Assembly: GCA_008508345.1 (NCBI GenBank)
Contig: QNGE01001704.1
Coordinates: 85,671-149,670, forward strand
Source: Paragonimus westermani
Lineage: Eukaryota > Platyhelminthes > Trematoda > Plagiorchiida > Troglotrematidae
DNA: 64,000 bases
Direction: 5' to 3'
The notes under the pieces were generated by a model. The model did no database searches. It was not told the origin of the DNA and saw only the letters and a program-made list of their open reading frames with translations. A program made the translations under genes and the position numbers. Shown here piece by piece: positions 34,101 to 45,479 of this stretch (position 1 is its first letter; every line of letters starts with the position of its first letter).

Positions 34101-37100
34101 TTCCACTCTGGAACGTACTGCCTAGCTTTGTGGTCACGATCAAATAGGTTGAGACATTCAAAATTTTAACAGATGAAGGCGCATATGAGAGTTAGCCAAG
34201 GCCACACATTATTTGACCACCCCTACGACACATTATAGATAAGCAAACGTTAGGTCGGGTAGACTTGAACTGTGCGATGTAAATCTGTAATTCAGATTAG
34301 GATGCAATCATTCCGGATGTGTTTATTTATCCAGATATATTGACAGGGTAACAGTCAGTCAATCAGATTATTCCGAACATGTCTCGAAGTTTCCAGACCC
34401 TTTCAATATTCTTCACGATCATTTGCAACCCATGGATATAAGAACCCTGAGCAGTAGTCGTATGAGCTTTTAGCATGCACGATTAAAAACAGTTCATCAG
34501 GGTAATTGTACACCTCTTGATTCAGAAAGGAAACAAAGCGGAATACTGAAGGGTTACTCGGATCAAACTGGTTTTGCATATAACAAATTAGTGACTAACA
34601 AAAATGTACAACTTAAAACCAAGTGGACTCTGTGACCAGATATCAACCGTTAACAAATGGCGTCTAGCGAAACAGAAACGCAAACAATTATATCCAACAG
34701 TCCCAAAACAAACAGATCCGACGTTATGTCAATAAGGAAGACTTCGTGGGGGGAGGTGCCGTTAATGTCGGATACGTTCAAGTGTTCGAGGACACAATAG
34801 TGATCTCGTGGATAGCGTATTGATTTCCAATCTGGCGGCCAAGGGTTCGTATCTCAGGACCGTCGATTTGTCACCACATTATTCGTAAAATTTGCAACAT
34901 TTAAAACTTCATTCTTATTAGTTCTGCTTAGAGTGACTTGCTTTAAGTGCCCGATCTGTTGACCATCCTCGACTATGAACTCTGGGAGCCAGACATTTAG
35001 AGATTGAGAGATTTACTCAGAATAGTTGAATCGTCACTAGGCTTTTGGTGCTACAACAGACATCGGCTCATTTTTTCCTGATAGCATAGTTGCACGTGGT
35101 TTAGTTGGCTGTTTACGCATCTGCTCCAGTGAGACCAAATACATGAAGCTGTACATTCGCGGTTTTCTCCAAGTCACATTTTCTCCCGCAAACAGTTGAA
35201 TACGTTTGTTTCACAGATGAATCGTCCAACGAGTTTCCTACTCTGATCAACGCAGAAACAGGAACGCTTAAATTTGTCAACTTTCAGGAGATAGTCAATC
35301 GTGAACAATTTGAACTTCGGTTAGATTCAAGCCAGCATGTTCCCCTATGGTAAGCGTTCTCCCAGATGAACTAGGAAGCTCGTTGTGAGCTCAGAAACAA
35401 GGCAAGATGGCTGCACTGACAATAGGATAAAGTTGAGACGTTCCTATCAATGTGTGTGATAGATTTATGTACACGAATCAATGCTAACATCCTACTTGGA
35501 TACTGCAAACTTTTCGTATAAAATCAGCAACTCTGAGCAATCGGAATTGCGCCCCGATCAAGGTGTACCAATAACCATAGACGGGCATAAAACTCGTGAG
35601 CCGTCTCAAGATTTCTGACAATATGGGACAGCTTAGCTCCCAAACGAAGTTGGCCTAGTCACATCACTTGATTACCTCCAGAAACAACAGTATTAAGTAA
35701 AAATCGATTATATTTTTCACGCCGCCCACCTGAAGGGTTGAAACCGAATACGAAATGAAGCCCGATTAACAAGTCAGTTCCATTAGCACAAAGTGCTCAG
35801 AGTTCTGAGTGGGGAAACCACGATAGAAAACAAGGCACATCATCTCGTCTGATTATCGACGGATGTAGTATATTCAAGATTACAAGAAGTTCGAACAGAG
35901 CAGCAAGATGTATGAAGCCTGTGGGAACGTTAGAATGGAATTCGATCAATGGGAATTGTCCAGTCTTTGTGTTTGACGTTACTGATGGCTGGCTGGCAAG
36001 GTTTTGTTTGCACTAAGGACACGTGTCATCCTGTCACTTTGTGCATAGGATTTGAATAGCCACTGACGACGGCATCCGTATAGACGTGCGCACCCATCAA
36101 GAACCGAGGGATAGCCGTGTACAACTGAAGCTGTCAAAGAGAGATAATCATCTTTTTGTGAATTCATCGGACGGAACGTGGGGAAACCTAGATTGTCTGT
36201 GAAACAATGAGCACATCGTTTAAACTTTCTAACAGTTGAGAAATGAGTAGATGTAAACCGGATTACGAGTGTTTATGACAAACATTCACTTGACAAACCG
36301 TGAGATGTTAGTTGACCAACTCTAACGAGATTTACTATCCGTGGATGGGTGGACTACACACGTTCAGACTGAGTTTAAAACAACATATAACATTCGAATT
36401 GTTCAGTAGTCAAACATAAGAATCGTGCAGTTATGCGTCCTTCCTAAAACGTGACCACTACACTCAGATTATACTAAAAGACACGTTTTCCTCGATCACC
36501 CAAAATGCACTAGTCAATCAAACTTCGGACCTGAGGCCATCTATCGCACGCTTCATGAGAAAGTTTATGTAACCGCAGCGAAAGGCCACATCGATTGTTT
36601 TGTATAAAAAAACAACTGTAATGAATTTTGGTTGAAGGTTACGGTAGGGTCGTAAAATCTCTCATGTAACCCCCGGTACTTGTTAGTTAGGGGCTGATGG
36701 TTTGCCTCGACAGAAATCGCTAAATTGTCCACTTCACCAGTTGGGTATACTGCAACGATGATGGGTAGTCATATAGGCCAGTTTCTCCTTCCGCCAAATG
36801 GCTAGTATCTCTAAGACAGGAATAAACAAAATCTTTGTTTTACTCAATCTAACATGAACCACTGTCTTTTCTGATCAAAAGCGGTAGTTCTAGCGAGCAG
36901 TTTGATTAATTTAACTGACAGGATATCATCTGTAGGTTACCTCCTGCACCACGTTGGTCGTAACAACTCTGGTCACATGGTATTCTTGCTTTTGTGCCAC
37001 TGAATACCTGGTGGTAAAACAGAGGTGAACATTGGTTGGAAGGTAGTCGAGGAGAAAGAACCCAAAAGATCTAGAACACAAACTCTTTGAGAGAACTGAA

Positions 37101-38440
37101 TCTTATACAGACAACAACCTTGACCTGTAAGAAAGGAAAACAGCAGAAATCTGGAGTGTAGTAGAGGGCTATCGGGTTGTCTATTTAGTGAACGGTCAAC
37201 TGAAAAGGACATTGCAGTTGAAAACAGTGTGTCTGTATGGGGAAGTTGATTAACCAGTGGTCAACCGCGATAATTAGCATCCAAAACAGTAGACAGGCAG
37301 GTCACATCACACCTGTTTGTTAAGCAGTGCGTACGGGAGCACAACTTGTAGCCAACAATCAACCGGCCAGATATCAATACACACACATCTGCTGTCAAGC
37401 GGCTGGCACTTGGCTAATTGAACACCCAGGTCAAATAGAACCAGTCAGGCAACCAACAGTATATACCCAGTCTTACGATTGTCATTAGAGCTTCCATAAA
37501 CGACAATCATCAATCCTCAGGGGACTGGATGAACTGGTCCGTCGAGACAAAACGACCGATTTGTGAGCACAGTCATCACACATAGACAGAACAGTCCAGT
37601 CTTATGGAATCAAGTATTCAGTGTTGAACGGTACGGAGTGAGAGAATGATGCCGATGGGCTCAGGCTGTGAAAGCTGGACGATTATTTTCTGGTTTTGAT
37701 TGTTGTACAACACACGATAGGACACCAGTAATTCAGAAGTGCGCCAAGGAAGTGATGGGACGTGAAGAAAATGAAACGAAAGACTTAGGGGATTAGTAAT
37801 GCGTGAGAAGAGCATCGTAACCAATCACATGAATGCTCCGACTACAGATAACGACATCTCAAACTGACACATAATTCAGATACAGGATATATTGACGACA
37901 AACCATGTGAACTGTTACTAAAAGCGATTGACCAATTTGTTCGTTAGATTATCATTATTAAGCAAGGCGAACATTCATGAGGGTGCGACTTCAATTAACA
38001 GTGGACATACATGAGAGTACAGTGCGTGCAGTCTCAGGCTGATGGGAAACGGTGGGAAGAAAGCGTAGTATTTTATGCAAACGTGTGCGTATTGGATCGT
38101 TCTTTTTGATTACGCGTTCAATCGCTTGACCCCAAAACCGGGAAAGGCACGGCAATATCGTCTATTGAAAGGAAGAGTAGGTATTGAGCCACAGAGGCTC
38201 TAAGTTTATATGACGAAATGACTATTATAAATGACCGACAAGACGTAGAGCAAATCCAACGAGATGATCGTATATGGCACTCAAAGCCTCGGAACGAGAA
38301 AAACGGTTCAGATAACGTACAGATGTTCCGTCGCACGGCTGCAGTCTGATTAACTGAGTGAGATAATACAAATCGATCCACTCAAAGCCGAATCGATCAA
38401 TCGATATGATATGATTCGTCCTGTCAGCTTCGTTAGCAGA
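31140..38440. other. Largely unassigned; CpG-rich patch at about 31.54-31.80 kb
   Basis: No gene is identified in this long stretch. The 31540-31800 patch is clearly GC- and CpG-rich; on the minus strand it contains a 91-codon frame (31605-31880) that starts with a hydrophobic signal-peptide-like segment, unrecognised. A possible short last exon (about 32951-33044, Ala/Ser-rich, after a TTCTAATCAG acceptor) is weak. Other frames are below 95 codons and uninformative. Confidence 0.4.
34785..34870 (+). repeat. tRNA-like SINE remnant
   Basis: An A-box-like GTGGATAGCG region is followed about 35 bp later by a B-box-like AAGGGTTCGTATCTC (34840-34854). It does not fold into a clean tRNA, so it is probably a tRNA-derived repeat of a family different from the hammerhead SINE. 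Confidence 0.35.
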
Positions 38441-38450
38441 TACGCATCCT

Positions 38451-38931
38451 ACGGTTGGCGGCGTCCGATTCGGATTAGCCTGTCACAGTGACCGAAGCCA
38501 AAGGACGCATGCGCTTAGCCATCACTGCAATTGGTTCGCGCTGCACCGATTGCAGTTCCACCAACACACCACATATCCAGCGTAAACCCGAAGGAATAAG
38601 ACCGGGAGGTGTGCCAGTGGGGCCTTTCTGTACAGCCGGCCAATGCTGGTCAGCCACTTGATTGGCTAATAAGGAAAGGAAACTCTTATCTCTCGGAAAC
38701 TAAACAGAGAGGCTGCAATGACGAGATCTACACTGAGAAGAAAGATTTTTGAAGTGTAATACAAGAAGCGTTGCAGTATAGGAGTGCAGGTTAGTGCATC
38801 CCAGAGAAGATAAGGATGAAAAGCAAAGTTCTCATTGGACTATGAAAAGCCAGGCAGACCATTCATCATACATTACATCAACAAAGCCGGAGAAAAGAAT
38901 GGGTAGAAGACCACAGACACTCAGGTTTCTG
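38451..38931. repeat. Dispersed repeat R1, copy 2
   Basis: This copy has the same orientation and extent as copy 1 at 2702-3184. The 60-codon minus-strand frame at 38475-38657 is conserved in both. It begins within about 95 bp of the stop codon of the LINE ORF at 39027-41033, on that element's 3' side. Confidence 0.85.
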
Positions 38932-39026
38932 AAAAGAAGAGCGGATTAATTGTCAATGACCACGATGTTGGCCGATGCAGTCATTAACAGAAGTAGAATA
39001 GGTATACCGATATGACCTACCTGAGC

Positions 39027-41033
39027 CTAGCGTACTCGCCGCCTCTTCGCCGACGGGGTACTATGAGTACGTTGGTGACCTACCAGCCCCAAACGGCCAG
39101 CGCATTCGCGGCCGCACACATCACAACGCCATATAGTCACGTCACCGCGACCTATGGCACCGATGGTTCCTTTGCGTACCGCACGCTTCCGCTCGCGACC
39201 ACGCAATAGTTGCTCGTTGAACGCTCGGACGCCCGCCCGAACCGTATTCCTCCAGGCCGTCCGGTTCAACGCCAAATCTTCCCAACATCTAAAATCAATG
39301 TTACAACGTGAAAGACTTACCTGCACAACATCCTGGTACCTCCGCTTCTGGCCACCGGGATTTCGCTTACCTGACTTCACTTGTCCGTACAGTAACTGCT
39401 TCGGGATACGGTCATCGCCCATCCGACGGACGTGACCGAGCCAACGGAGCTGGTTCAGCATCAACATGGCTTCCATCCCGTCCATGTCCGCTCGCCGCAT
39501 TACCTCAGTGTTCGGAATCATGTCCGACCACCGAATACCCAAGATGCGCCTCAGACACTGAACATGGAAACGGCTCAAATAGCTCACGTTCCGCTGATAC
39601 AGTGTCCACGTCTCACTGCCGTACAGCAGGATAGACAGCACCATTGAGCGGTAGACACACAACTTCGTGGCCATCTTCAGGCTGTGATTCTTCCAGACAC
39701 GCCTTTCAAGACGTCCGAAAGCAGCGCTAGCCTTTGCCACACGCGCTCTCAACTCGCGGTCCACGGACAGATCTGTCGACAAGTTGCTACCCAAGTAGCA
39801 AAAATCCCCGCAGCCATTCACAGTGTCTCCAGCGATGCGAATTTCGGGTGGAGGTACACAAGCAGCACCTCCACCAGGAGAAGGCTGAAAAAACGAATAC
39901 GTCTTACCTGTGTTGATGTCCAACCCGAACTTCGATGCTGCCGAAGCGAATGCTGTAGCTAGACGTTGCAGCTCTTCTTCGCTGTGCGCTAGCAAGGCGC
40001 TGTCATCGGCGAACAGAAGCATCCGCATCCTTGAGGTCTGCAGCCGGGTTGAGGCGCCAAATCGTCGGATATTCAACAGACGCCCGTCCGTCCGGTACTC
40101 CACCTCGACACCATCCTCTCCAGAGTTCTGAAAAGCAACTGTTACCATCGCAGTCAAATATAAACTAAATAGGGCTGGGGCTAGAACACAACCCTGCTTC
40201 ACGCCAGTGACGATGTCGAAATCATCAGAGGTCGATCCACACGATTGCACCTTCGCCTTCATGCCCGCATGCAACAATCTAACCATATTGACGAACTTAC
40301 CTGGACATCCAAACTTACCAAGCACCGTCCACAGCGCCTCGCGGTTCACGGAATCGAACGCTTTGGTGAAGTCCACGAACAGGGCATACAAGGGCTGATT
40401 CCGTTCTCGGCACTTCTCCTGAAGCTGTCGAGCAGCAAACACCAGGTCGATTGTACTCCGACTCGACCGAAATCCACACTGCTCCTCGGGAACATTCATC
40501 TCCAGAACGGACGCATTCAGTCGGTTCAGGAGGATTCTGGCAAGCACCTTGCCTGCACAGCTCAAGAGGCTGATACCTCGGTAGCTGTCGGTGCATTGCT
40601 TGCTACCCTTCCCTTTGAACAAGGGTACGATAATGGCGTCCTTAAAGTCTTGCGGCATCACCTCGTGCTCCCAGATGGAGTGAACCAGCTGGAGCAGAGC
40701 GCGTTCCAACGCCGGACCGCCATTCTTCGGGATCTCACCTGGCAGCCCATCCTCGCCTGCAGCCTTCCCGTTGCGCAGTTGACCAATCGCCCTCTGCAAC
40801 TCCAGCAAGTCTGGGGCTAGAGCAAGCGAAGATTTGACGTCCTGTTGCGGCAGACTGTTAACAGTCGCCCAATCAATTGTAGTAGGGCGGTTTAGCAGGC
40901 TGCCGAAGTGTTTGCGCAATAGTCCTATGATGTCTTTCGGCTGGCTGCAAGAAAAGCCGGTGCCCACGTCTACGAGTGCTTTAGTAGACTGGACAGACGG
41001 GCTACGCATCCTAACAGTACGAATGATCAGCAC
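39027..41033 (-). CDS. Non-LTR retrotransposon reverse transcriptase with C2H2 finger
   Basis: This 668-codon minus-strand frame has no internal stop. Motifs in order: NGKAAGEDGLPGEI (residues about 88-101), DAIIVPLFKGKGS, YRGISLLS, CGFRSSRSTID, LFVDFTKAFDSVNREAL (catalytic Asp at about 221), GVKQGCVLAPALF (about 277), LLFADDSALL (catalytic DD at 343-344), LGSNLSTD, then LLYGSETW and LRWLGHVRRM, the post-RT signature of RTE-like and related LINEs. The end (635-657) is a canonical zinc finger, Cys-x2-Cys-x12-His-x3-His, followed by a basic tail. The first codon in the frame is GTG directly after a TGA; the first ATG is residue 9. The APE endonuclease expected upstream is absent, so the copy is 5'-truncated, yet the frame is intact, which suggests recent insertion. 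The clade assignment is tentative. Confidence 0.93.
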   Translation of the reverse strand: MLIIRTVRMRSPSVQSTKALVDVGTGFSCSQPKDIIGLLRKHFGSLLNRPTTIDWATVNSLPQQDVKSSLALAPDLLELQRAIGQLRNGKAAGEDGLPGEIPKNGGPALERALLQLVHSIWEHEVMPQDFKDAIIVPLFKGKGSKQCTDSYRGISLLSCAGKVLARILLNRLNASVLEMNVPEEQCGFRSSRSTIDLVFAARQLQEKCRERNQPLYALFVDFTKAFDSVNREALWTVLGKFGCPGKFVNMVRLLHAGMKAKVQSCGSTSDDFDIVTGVKQGCVLAPALFSLYLTAMVTVAFQNSGEDGVEVEYRTDGRLLNIRRFGASTRLQTSRMRMLLFADDSALLAHSEEELQRLATAFASAASKFGLDINTGKTYSFFQPSPGGGAACVPPPEIRIAGDTVNGCGDFCYLGSNLSTDLSVDRELRARVAKASAAFGRLERRVWKNHSLKMATKLCVYRSMVLSILLYGSETWTLYQRNVSYLSRFHVQCLRRILGIRWSDMIPNTEVMRRADMDGMEAMLMLNQLRWLGHVRRMGDDRIPKQLLYGQVKSGKRNPGGQKRRYQDVVQVSLSRCNIDFRCWEDLALNRTAWRNTVRAGVRAFNEQLLRGRERKRAVRKGTIGAIGRGDVTIWRCDVCGRECAGRLGLVGHQRTHSTPSAKRRRVR

Positions 41034-41277
41034 TCACCTACTTGTATGGCAGTGTGCTGTTGCTTAGTTGTAGGCGCGTGCAAGCTGCGTTCATAGACTG
41101 CCGGCCATTACAAACCCATTTTCCTCATCGTCGCCGACTTGCGTCCTGGCCCCTATCTTTAAGGGAAACACTGCTTTCTGTACTTCATGACGGGCAATAA
41201 GCTCAATTAATACGGTTGGCTGTACGTTATTCACACCGGTGTTAAATGCCTGTTAACCGATCAACCTCGGGTTTCGT

Positions 41278-41345
41278 TCTTGCTAGAGTGCATCGGTAGT
41301 GCACCTCTTGCGTATTAGCAAGAGTTCGAATTCTTACGTCTGGCG
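41278..41345 (+). repeat. tRNA-like SINE remnant
   Basis: GTGCATCGGTAGTGC resembles an A box and AGAGTTCGAATTC (41320-41332) a B box, with tRNA-like spacing. The flanking stems are imperfect, and a further decayed relative may lie near 49552. It is a tRNA-derived repeat, not a convincing tRNA gene. Confidence 0.4.
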
Positions 41346-43439
41346 TGTTTCCCGCTGCGACATCGACTCCATCGAATGACATACAAATGTCCGCATCGTA
41401 AATCATATGGGAAGCATTCATTGTCTGAGTAGATTGATAAGAGTTAACGTATAGATGGTCTAGTGGGCTAGGAAGTCTCAATCAGATAAACGTCCCAAAC
41501 AGCACTACAGAATAGTAGGGTGTGTTCAAACGAGTTCTCAGGCGCGATTTAAGACTGAAAGGACTCATGTGTATGCCATTACGTGCGCATAGCGAGAAAA
41601 CAGATTGTACGGTGGACAAAAGGAGCTGTAAAGTGATATAAGGGAGACATGTAATTTGTTAATCAATTACTACATCACCACGATAATAGTTTTTTCCAAG
41701 CTTCAGCTCAACCCTTATTCAGTGTAACACACTGTTGACGATGTGCACAGAAATTTGTTCGATCATGAATCAAAGTGGTCTAGTTCATGTCTTAAATTCG
41801 TAAGAATAGATCGATCGTTATAGGAATATGAACATGTTCGGATCAATGACAATCGTTCACCACCCTGGTACTTGCACAATCGACAGCCTTACACATCTGT
41901 AAATCAAAAAGAAGTGTACGTACGGCAATAAAGGTTTAGTACAGTTGTTGGGGGGGGTGGAGTGATACTTAGAGTTGAAAGGTTGTAACTGCTTCGTGAC
42001 GAAAAGATTCGGTTTAATAAGAAGGACCAATAAGAACATATATTGGGACAAAAAGTGGACCGGGTGGTTTTCACTTCTCAGTCAGTAGAGACCATGCATG
42101 CACAACAGTTGTAGACACAACAAATGGTCGATGCAAACTAGTATCGTCTAGCCGGTTCGGAGTTGCCTGGAAAAAGCACACTTCTGATACTTGATAAGTT
42201 GCACGTTTACTTGTGTGTGTTGACCTCTCAGTATCAATCACCTAGGTGCCCTACATAGAAAGCCGTTTATTTGTCAATTAATAGTTTTCCACACGAACCT
42301 ATCATATCGGTCACCGCTCCTCCTGACAGGATACCATACCTCGAGTACCGTAGACAGTGGGACAAAAACAGTTATACAATCAATGCGAACGCGCCTTAAG
42401 AGTGGCAGTTTTCGTTATAACACGATCTAAACTTTATACACAACTGTACAAATCAGTCGTAGTCTGTCTGGAAACAGTCAGCCAAGCAGGTCTGTTAATA
42501 TTGATAGTACATATGCCTCCAAACACACTGAGTACTTGGTCCCAACAAACCAATTCCTTCCTTCCAGTTGATAGCTCATACATAGAATAACTCATTAATT
42601 TTGAGCCACCAAGCATGTACTGCTTCAGTTCACACCTCGTAGCAAAATTGGGGCTCATGGCCCATCTTCTACATCTTGACCGATTACCAAAATGTGGTAT
42701 TTAGCGGTCAACGTGCCCGAAACGAACGTAGTAGTGATTGGGTGAATGAGCGGTATTCATCGACCGACCTGTACCGACGGGTAAACACCAAAAGTACAGC
42801 AGCTTGCGAGCCTTGTTCTGTTCATGTTAAGCCCGCATAAATCAATCGGTGCTAACGCCTCTGGGCCCACTTTCCGCTCAGAAACGATCGGTCGTACAGT
42901 ACATATTCCACCAACAGTAAAGGCAGAAAATTACAGGTGTGCAACAGTGTGATGTAATTTCCATTCGGTACACTTGTCATGATTAACGGCGTGATGCCGA
43001 CAAAGTCAACTTGCACTTGAACCCACTCACAGCTGAAGTGAGTAACTTTCATCTTGTACAGACCTTCACTTGTGTACTCAGACTGAGTTGGGGTCACATG
43101 GCCTCGAAAAAAGTCTAACCACAGTTTCTCCCTTGGGGAATTCATCGGAGCTGACAGAATGCCAAACTAACGGTGGGTGATTGTGAGGAAACCGTGATGA
43201 ATAAGCAGGAGGTTGCACATGAATCACCACCATATAGTGCGTGATAAAAAGAAGTTCTTAAGCGAGGGAGAGGAAAACAATGCGAAAAAATCCGACTGGT
43301 CTTCTGTAATATGAACAAGAAACAACCAAAATAACACTACACCTCTTCCAGTTCGTGATGTCTTGATATCATACTCCTGTGACTCGATGTCAATACAAAA
43401 TGACCCGATACGATCAGGCAACTTGACCACTGCTCACAA

Positions 43440-43486
43440 GCGAAAGTGGTTGAGTGTTCAGATTTGATAATTCGGTCATGCCTAGT
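43440..43486 (+). mobile_element. Truncated SINE head abutting an N
   Basis: GCGAAAGTGGTTGAG, then TTGATAATTCGGTCATGCC, matches the extended 5' head of the hammerhead SINE. The match stops at the undetermined base 43487, where the next expected word would be AATGTGAGG. Confidence 0.6.
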
Positions 43487-43487
43487 N
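43487..43487. other. Ambiguous base N inside a SINE copy
   Basis: A single N exactly where the SINE sequence is cut off, consistent with an assembly join or collapsed repeat. Confidence 0.95.
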
Positions 43488-45479
43488 CCCCGACTGCTCA
43501 TCAGTGACCAAGAAGATCTCTGTGATATTAGTCTGCATTTGCAAACTCGTTAGAATTAAGGGAAATGTACTGTGGCGGCCGTAGAGAGAGGGGAAACAGA
43601 TAGATCACACTAAATTCCTGGAATTGTGTAGTGGTCTAAACCAACAGAACTAGCGGGGTCCGCTCAGCAGACACCAATGAACATGCATATCTGTGCAGAC
43701 GTGTGGGGCCAAACGGTCTATCTCATTTCGGATTTCCATTCAGCTCAGATGATTTCAGTGCTGATATGTCATTAGGTAAGCATACTCTGAGAAGTCAGGA
43801 AAGACTGATGTTTTTCTCAGCGGATCGGAAACGAAATGACAATGTGTTAATCGTATATCGTACAAAAAGGCTTCTTTTAAGCGTACAACGGATGGTTCGA
43901 TGGTAAACTAAACACAACCTTCGAGCGGTCAGAGATTTGTATTACTCAGTAGAACTGCCTTTCCGTTCACTAAAGATAAAAAATTGATCAGCAAGGGTTT
44001 TGGGCAATACAGTTTCCAGCTTTTCTGTCGTTCATAAACAGTCTGTGATGCACCAGAGAAGGAGTTTGGAGTGCAAACCTACTTTGAGTTCGTTCTGCGT
44101 GGTGGAAAGGGATTACTCAGCCAAATGTCGGGATGCACCTCAAGTGTGAGTAGGCAGAAAGTGACGTTAAATTTGCACTCAAAAAGAGGCAAGTATGGAT
44201 GGTGCTAGTCAACTGCCGTTTGAGACAATGAAAACAAATTCCACCTTACGAATCCAGACTACTTGTAGCATATAAATGGGGGATGTAACGTACCCCTCGC
44301 TACCTCAACATCTGTACAAATCCAGAGTAGAAAAATTAAGAATTTGTGGGTGTTTTGTGGAAATGCATACATAACGCTTCTTCTCCAAAGCGACTGGCTA
44401 TAGGTAGCATAACTCAAGCGCTTCAAGAATGTGGACAGTGGAGGTGAAACCGCTAGATTTTTGCACACCGTAGAAGCCGTCATCTGAAGCGTCATTGAAA
44501 TCAATGTCTTCTATAGAGTTCGCACTTTGCAACGAATAAAGGTAACACGGGGGAGAAATCATTAAGAGGGAAGGGTTGTTGTAGAGGAAGGTTAATAGCC
44601 AAAGGGATACAACGTGAGATAATTCGGGATGTAATGCATTCTGTATCAAGACAACGACATATCCAGTTGCTCACTAAACAGCTGTCTTTCTGGCAAGACG
44701 GCGGACTAGGGTGACTTATGCAAGAGCCCAATTTAGCCCTAAATTTTTTCGGGAACAAATCTTCGTTAAAATACCCGATTTACAGTAAGCATCGATGAAG
44801 TAAAGTCAACGACAAATATCCGGATCAGCTCATCAAAAATGGGTCCGAGGGTTAATGGATGGTCAATAGAATAAGGGGAGCTCAATAAGATTCGGAATAA
44901 GAATACACCGTAATTTCTATTTGCATTGACTTTAGCCATTGGTCGACTGTTGGTAGTTGCATAAAGAGATTGTAAAAACACGCCCTTTTGACCTTAGTAT
45001 CGAACCAGGCCTTTTTCTTGCAACAGAATCGTAACTTTTAAAACTGCATTAGCAGATTCAGGTTCACTAATTGAATAAAGTGTCCGCACTGACCTCACTA
45101 ATGCAGTGAAATAGCAGGAAAGGAGCAAACAAGCCTGGCTTCAACCATTGCAGGTCCGGTCCAAAGTTTGTTGAACAATCAATGGTGAAAAGATTGACGA
45201 CAAGAAAAAGACAAACACAAATATAACGCTTGACATTTTCGTGGCCTATTCTGTAACCGTAACGTGGCTGTCAAGCTTGCGCGTCCACAAGGCTATGATG
45301 ACCAAGACTTCCATCCTACCACGTACAAGCATATCAGACGAGCCAAAAGGGAGCAGTTACATCCATGTGTCGCACCACTGAACACGTAGGATGCAGCGAA
45401 ATGGGGCACTATCCTATGGAAATGCAGTAGAACCAGTTTCATAACTGCAACACAAATGACCACCCTTTGAATAAGGAAG

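Larger units (their letters stand above)
41040..45470. other. Mostly unassigned
   Basis: No gene is recognised. Minus-strand frames at 42852-43145 (97 codons) and 43224-43430 have coding-like wording but no known domain. A G-rich run lies near 41949-41957. A tRNA-like remnant and a SINE fragment inside this stretch are listed separately. Confidence 0.4.

Noticed and set aside
39154..40820. Several plus-strand open frames up to 191 codons
   Set aside because: Shadows of the intact LINE ORF on the minus strand.
43494..43510. CTGATGAG on the minus strand near the N
   Set aside because: No GAAA or pairing partner within reach; chance.
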